A stretch of 64,000 nt of DNA, taken from contig NZ_VNHS01000001.1 in the NCBI RefSeq assembly GCF_008124765.1, positions 186,001-250,000 on the forward strand, read 5' to 3'. Positions 61,393-64,000 of this stretch are shown in pieces. Numbering within the stretch: position 1 is the first letter of the stretch; every line of letters begins with the position of its first letter. Position numbers and translations under genes: made by a program. The notes under the pieces are model-generated. The model was not told the DNA's origin, searched no databases, and was given only the letters and a program-made list of their open reading frames with translations. The DNA comes from Paenibacillus methanolicus (GTDB lineage Bacteria; Bacillota; Bacilli; Paenibacillales; Paenibacillaceae).

Positions 61393-63972
61393 ATGGCAAA
61401 ACGCAGCAAACGCATGCGCAAGACGTTCATCGCATCATTGGCGGCAGTGACGATGGTGGCCGGATCCGGCGGCGTGGCCGAGGCAGGTAAGCCGGGCCAA
61501 GGAGAAGGGGGACGGACGAAGGCGGTACAACTCGAGTATTTGGACCGCGGGCTCGTGGCCGCGACCACCTCGGAAGGCGTCTTCTTGAGCTGGAGGCTGC
61601 TGGTCGGAGAAGCAAGCGGCAGCACGTCCGCCGGTCTGACGGGCGCCGATTTCCGCGTCTATCGCAACGGCGTTAAGATCGCGGACGTCACGGACAGCAC
61701 CAATTTCCTCGACCGCTCCGGATCGGCGGACGCGGTGTATACGGTCGCGACTTTGACCGGCGGCCGCGAGGTTGGCCTTAGCGATGCGATCAAGCCTTGG
61801 CAGAACGCATATTTCGACCTCAAATTGAACAAGCCCGCGGACGGCGTGACGCCGGCGGGCGAAGCATACACGTATTCGGCGAACGATATGAGCGTGGGCG
61901 ATGTCGACGGCGACGGGGCGTACGAATATTTCGTGAAGTGGGATCCGTCGAACGCGAAGGACGTCTCGCAGATCGGGTACACGGGCAACGTGTACATCGA
62001 CTGTTACCGGATGGATGGCACGCTGCTGTACCGGATCGATCACGGCGTCAACATTCGCGCGGGCGCGCACTATACGCAATTCATGGTGTACGACTTCGAC
62101 GGGGACGGGAAGTCCGAGATGATGTTCAAGACGGCGCCGGGCACGAAGATCATCCGTTATGGCCGGAACGGCGGCGTGGAATCGGAGAAGTATATCACGA
62201 TGCCCAAGGCGGATCAGGCGGCGGGTTATTCGAATACGGACGACTATCGGCTCAGCAAGCAGGGGTATTACGATCATGTTGTCCAAATGTTCTTGAAATG
62301 GCACAAGCACGAGGAAGTCGTGAACGGCCATTGGCCGGCGACGCTGGAGGAAGCCTTCGGCATCGAGAAACAATATGCGTATCCGTTGTCCAAGGAGGAC
62401 GCCGTTAAACTAACCGATTATTTCATGGACGTCTATGCGCCGAAACGAAGCGCGCGCAATAATCTGAGAGCGTTCGAGGGCTTTATTTTGAACGGACCGG
62501 AATATTTGACCGTCTTCGGGGGCGCGGACGGCCGCGAGCTGCAGACGATTCCGTACAAGCCGGGCCGCGGCGACGACGGCTTGATGTGGGGCGACTACGC
62601 GATGGCCCGAATCGAGCCGGGCAACCGGGTGGATCGTTTCCTGGCGGGGGTCGCGTACTTGGACGGGGCCAAGCCGTACGCCGTATTCGCGCGCGGTTAT
62701 TACACGCGTTCGACGCTGGTCTCGTACAGCTGGGACGGCCGCAGCTTGAAGGAACACTGGTACGTCGACAGCGGATGGACGCCGATGACGAATCCGTTCA
62801 ATGACGGACCTCATGGGCGCGATGGTACCGATCCGGAGTACGGCACGCTGACAACGCAAGGCTTCCACTCCTTGAGCGCCGCCGACGTGGACGGCGACGG
62901 CAAGCAGGAAATCGTGTATGGCTCGGCTACCATCGACGATGACGGAACGCTGCTCTACAGCTCGATGGCCGAGATGCCTCCCGAGAGCGCGACGCCGGGC
63001 GCGACGGCCAGACTCGGACATGGCGACGCCATGCACGTGGCGGATCTAGATCCTCAGCGGGAGGGCATGGAGATTTTCACCGTCCACGAAGGCGGCGCCT
63101 ACGCGCCTTATGGCTACGCGATGCGCGATGCGAAGAGCGGCAAAGTGTTATGGGGCGGCTATACGGGCAAGGACACGGGACGCGGCATGGTCGGCGACGT
63201 CGATCCGGCGCAGCCCGGCTACGAGTCGTGGGCAGGCATTCCGCTGTCGCCGGCCGGCGCGCTCTGGAACGCGGGCGGCAGTCAGATCGACTCCAAAGCG
63301 CCGGGCACGAATATGAGCATCAAGTGGGCGGCCGATATGACGACCCAACTCGTAGGCGGCGCGCTGGAAGCGACGCCGTCCATCGACGACTTGAAGCGCG
63401 GGACGCTGCTGACCGCGGAGGGAATGCGCGCGAACAACGGCACGAAGGGCAATCCGTCGCTCGTGGCGGACATCTGGGGCGATTGGCGGGAGGAGCTGCT
63501 CGTACGCGCGGCCGACAGCACGGCCATCCGGATTTACACGAACACGGATCTAACGAACCGCAAGCTGTACACGCTGATGCATGATCCGCAATACCGGGCG
63601 GAGATCGCGAGGCAGAATACGACGTACAATCAGCCATCCTATACAAGCTTCTATTTCGGCTCCGACATTAATTGGGCGAAGGTGCCGCTCCGCAAGCCGG
63701 ACATGCCGGGAATGCTGAGCTTGCTGGACGAGCAGTTGGCCCAATACGCAGCATCGGGCGAGCTATCCGGGCCGCTCGCGAAGCAACTTGAAGCCTCCCT
63801 CAAACAGGCGAAGAAGCATCATGACAAGGGGCAGGACGAACAAGCGGCCAAGTCGATCGAGAAGTTCCTCTCCCAGTTGGAGAAGCGCGAAGGCAAGGAT
63901 AAGACGTCTAACGCTGCCGCGCTGCGGCTGACGGAGCTGGCGAATCAGTTGCTGGGTGTTTGGCAGGCGTAG
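61393..63972 (+). CDS. Secreted rhamnogalacturonan lyase, polysaccharide lyase family 11 (YesW-like)
   Basis: An 859-residue exported enzyme that cuts the rhamnogalacturonan I backbone of pectin. A signal peptide (to about residue 31, VAEA-G) is followed by the PL11 domain. Its eight-bladed propeller shows calcium loops SVGDVDGDGAYEYFVKW, VYDFDGDGKSEMMFKTAP, AADVDGDGKQEIVYG and the EMGTF-like GDAMHVADLDPQREGMEIF. ADIWGDWREELLVR and QPSYTSFYFG close it. The last 120 residues are helical and charged (a FIVAR-like cell-wall-facing module). ATG 61393 has AGGAGGG at 6 bp. Full length is present in the window. Confidence 0.93.
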   Translation: MAKRSKRMRKTFIASLAAVTMVAGSGGVAEAGKPGQGEGGRTKAVQLEYLDRGLVAATTSEGVFLSWRLLVGEASGSTSAGLTGADFRVYRNGVKIADVTDSTNFLDRSGSADAVYTVATLTGGREVGLSDAIKPWQNAYFDLKLNKPADGVTPAGEAYTYSANDMSVGDVDGDGAYEYFVKWDPSNAKDVSQIGYTGNVYIDCYRMDGTLLYRIDHGVNIRAGAHYTQFMVYDFDGDGKSEMMFKTAPGTKIIRYGRNGGVESEKYITMPKADQAAGYSNTDDYRLSKQGYYDHVVQMFLKWHKHEEVVNGHWPATLEEAFGIEKQYAYPLSKEDAVKLTDYFMDVYAPKRSARNNLRAFEGFILNGPEYLTVFGGADGRELQTIPYKPGRGDDGLMWGDYAMARIEPGNRVDRFLAGVAYLDGAKPYAVFARGYYTRSTLVSYSWDGRSLKEHWYVDSGWTPMTNPFNDGPHGRDGTDPEYGTLTTQGFHSLSAADVDGDGKQEIVYGSATIDDDGTLLYSSMAEMPPESATPGATARLGHGDAMHVADLDPQREGMEIFTVHEGGAYAPYGYAMRDAKSGKVLWGGYTGKDTGRGMVGDVDPAQPGYESWAGIPLSPAGALWNAGGSQIDSKAPGTNMSIKWAADMTTQLVGGALEATPSIDDLKRGTLLTAEGMRANNGTKGNPSLVADIWGDWREELLVRAADSTAIRIYTNTDLTNRKLYTLMHDPQYRAEIARQNTTYNQPSYTSFYFGSDINWAKVPLRKPDMPGMLSLLDEQLAQYAASGELSGPLAKQLEASLKQAKKHHDKGQDEQAAKSIEKFLSQLEKREGKDKTSNAAALRLTELANQLLGVWQA

Positions 63973-64000
63973 TCCGGATACCGACTTGCATGCAGGATGT

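Overview
The window looks like chromosome of an endospore-forming, moderately high-GC Firmicute of the Paenibacillaceae (Paenibacillus/Cohnella type). Reasons: a gerA-gerC-gerB spore germination locus, YesM/YesN-type sensor kinase and AraC-type response regulator beside a sugar ABC transporter, GGAGG ribosome binding sites before most genes, cre-like catabolite sites, and secreted plant polysaccharide enzymes (two GH30, a PL11 rhamnogalacturonan lyase, a GH4 alpha-galactosidase). No rRNA, tRNA, insertion sequence, CRISPR array or prophage was seen.

Layout. 1-2070: the tail of a LysR regulator, a small monooxygenase, a ten-copy 54-bp tandem repeat and the DNA repair gene tag. 2179-2661: a duplicated, structured noncoding repeat, then an MFS transporter. 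4288-12419: sugar ABC transporter (binding protein, two permeases) followed by sensor kinase, a second membrane-anchored binding protein and response regulator. 12513-17696: small genes, a PadR/CPBP pair, a frameshifted zinc-ribbon gene, a coiled-coil gene pair, a chemoreceptor without sensor domain and an aminoglycoside phosphotransferase homologue. 18025-22555: GH30, dapA, GH30. 23087-33906: a LysW-dependent biosynthetic operon (below). 34118-39886: heme-degrading-type protein, MmcQ/YjbR protein, metE, and a 5TM-PAS-PAS-GGDEF protein. 40030-42535: AraC regulator divergent from the GH4 gene. 42622-53758: membrane and lipoproteins, a second chemoreceptor, MFS, MocR regulator divergent from an aldo/keto reductase, DUF4180, a secreted FN3-like protein, a CopC-domain protein and a ROK regulator. 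54070-55256: two-subunit chromate transporter. 55288-59346: ger operon with a frameshift in gerC. 59548-63972: SelO and PL11.

The most notable system is the operon at 23087-33906. It starts with a 57-residue LysW amino-group carrier protein ending in WGE. It continues with a LysX ATP-grasp ligase, a degenerate DegT-like protein without the PLP lysine, a complete DegT aminotransferase, LysY reductase, a LysZ kinase fused to a LysK peptidase, a transketolase split in two genes, an MFS exporter, a second ATP-grasp ligase and an NADPH-FMN reductase. LysX, LysZ and LysY would make a carrier-bound glutamate semialdehyde. The transketolase would add a two-carbon ketol unit, the aminotransferase would aminate it, and LysK would release the product. 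This is the logic known from Streptomyces vazabitide A (DADH) biosynthesis, so I infer secondary metabolism, not lysine or arginine synthesis. The fusion, the pseudo-aminotransferase and the tailoring set are the parts that may be new.

Two genes (gerC, and the zinc-ribbon gene at 14564) each carry one apparent single-base deletion. These are real mutations or sequencing errors; the sequence alone cannot decide.
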